In this document: positions 63,841 through 64,000 of the stretch, in pieces
Numbering within the stretch: the stretch's first letter is position 1
How the letters are laid out: each line of letters starts with the position of its first letter
Source: Brachypterus glaber
Lineage: Eukaryota > Arthropoda > Insecta > Coleoptera > Kateretidae
NCBI GenBank assembly: GCA_958510825.1
Contig: OY294044.1
Coordinates: 74,570,895 to 74,634,894, forward strand
Direction of reading: 5' to 3'
Length of the DNA: 64,000 nt
Notes under the pieces: generated by a model
What the model saw: the letters and a program-made list of their open reading frames with translations, nothing else
Told to the model about the DNA's origin: nothing
Databases searched by the model: none
Made by a program: the position numbers and the translations under genes

Positions 63841-63983
63841 TCGTAAGCGTCACATAAATTTAAAGTTCTCGGATGGGATCGTCACATAATTTTGGGACAC
63901 TTTTGCGTCACATAACAACAATGATTTCAGCCAAAAATTCAATGATCCCAGCCGAGAACTTTAAATTTATGTGACACTTACGA
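63841..63983. mobile_element. TA-flanked palindromic MITE (143 bp)
   Basis: TCGTAAGCGTCACATAAATT, TAAAGTTCTCGG (63841-63872) pair with the inverse ending at 63983; TA at 63839-63840 and 63984-63985. The middle has GTCACATAAT/GTCACATAAC and GATCCCA words. A further ACAATGATCCCA at the window end suggests another copy or a direct repeat continuing outside. Confidence 0.72.
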
Positions 63984-64000
63984 TATCAACAATGATCCCA

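Overview
The window looks like an A+T-rich, gene-poor stretch of animal nuclear DNA, most likely from an insect. Reasons: non-LTR retrotransposons of the CR1/Jockey type ending in short microsatellite tails, a Penelope-like element with a GIY-YIG endonuclease, a tRNA-headed SINE, mariner-, piggyBac- and PIF/Harbinger-type elements, and one 200-base assembly gap (15583-15782). No intact host gene is recognisable. Every recognisable coding stretch is a mobile-element relic, and most of the long A+T-rich frames are chance.

Layout: 1-850 LINE 3' end; 1223-2172 piggyBac-like non-autonomous element; 3248-3651 TA-flanked MITE; 3969-7990 a near-complete but frameshifted LINE on the minus strand (PHD/zinc-knuckle ORF1, endonuclease, RT); 8434-8672 Harbinger-type MITE; 9656-10666 fold-back element; 10690-11000 Ty3/gypsy LTR/primer-binding-site relic; 12270-14107 a possible DNA element holding two LINE tails; 15783-18020 head-to-head Penelope-like fragments with a reiterated 3' region; 18699-18935 a 21-bp minisatellite; 20318-24028 three LINE relics and a SINE inserted into a LINE tail; 24079-24704 fold-back MITE; 25560-26640 a roughly 140-bp satellite in both orientations around another repeat.

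The second half is nearly all DNA-transposon-derived inverted repeats: MITEs at 27958 and 28643; a mariner-like transposase pseudogene at 30068-30930; a composite family called 'family Y' here (40429-41370, with relatives at 34790, 42500, 44120, 45690, 51650, 53100 and 59955) made of ~95-bp units and a CGAC-rich end; a 1.17-kb fold-back (42953-44120) inserted at a TA inside family Y; a recent 1.56-kb tandem duplication (43291-46458); a >4-kb fold-back whose arms are arrays of a ~356-bp unit (47088-51455); a Harbinger-type element (54414-55090) keeping two small exon-like reading frames, nested in tandem 'family Z' repeats; and further fold-backs at 57137, 61905 and 63841.

Common theme: many of these elements insert at TA, start with variants of C(A/C)(G/C)GGTG, are palindromic over most of their length, and carry internal tandem repeats in the arms. 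The mariner-type transposase relic beside a CAGGGTGTCC terminus gives a plausible, unproven source of mobility. All calls come from reading the sequence; no alignment or database search was run.
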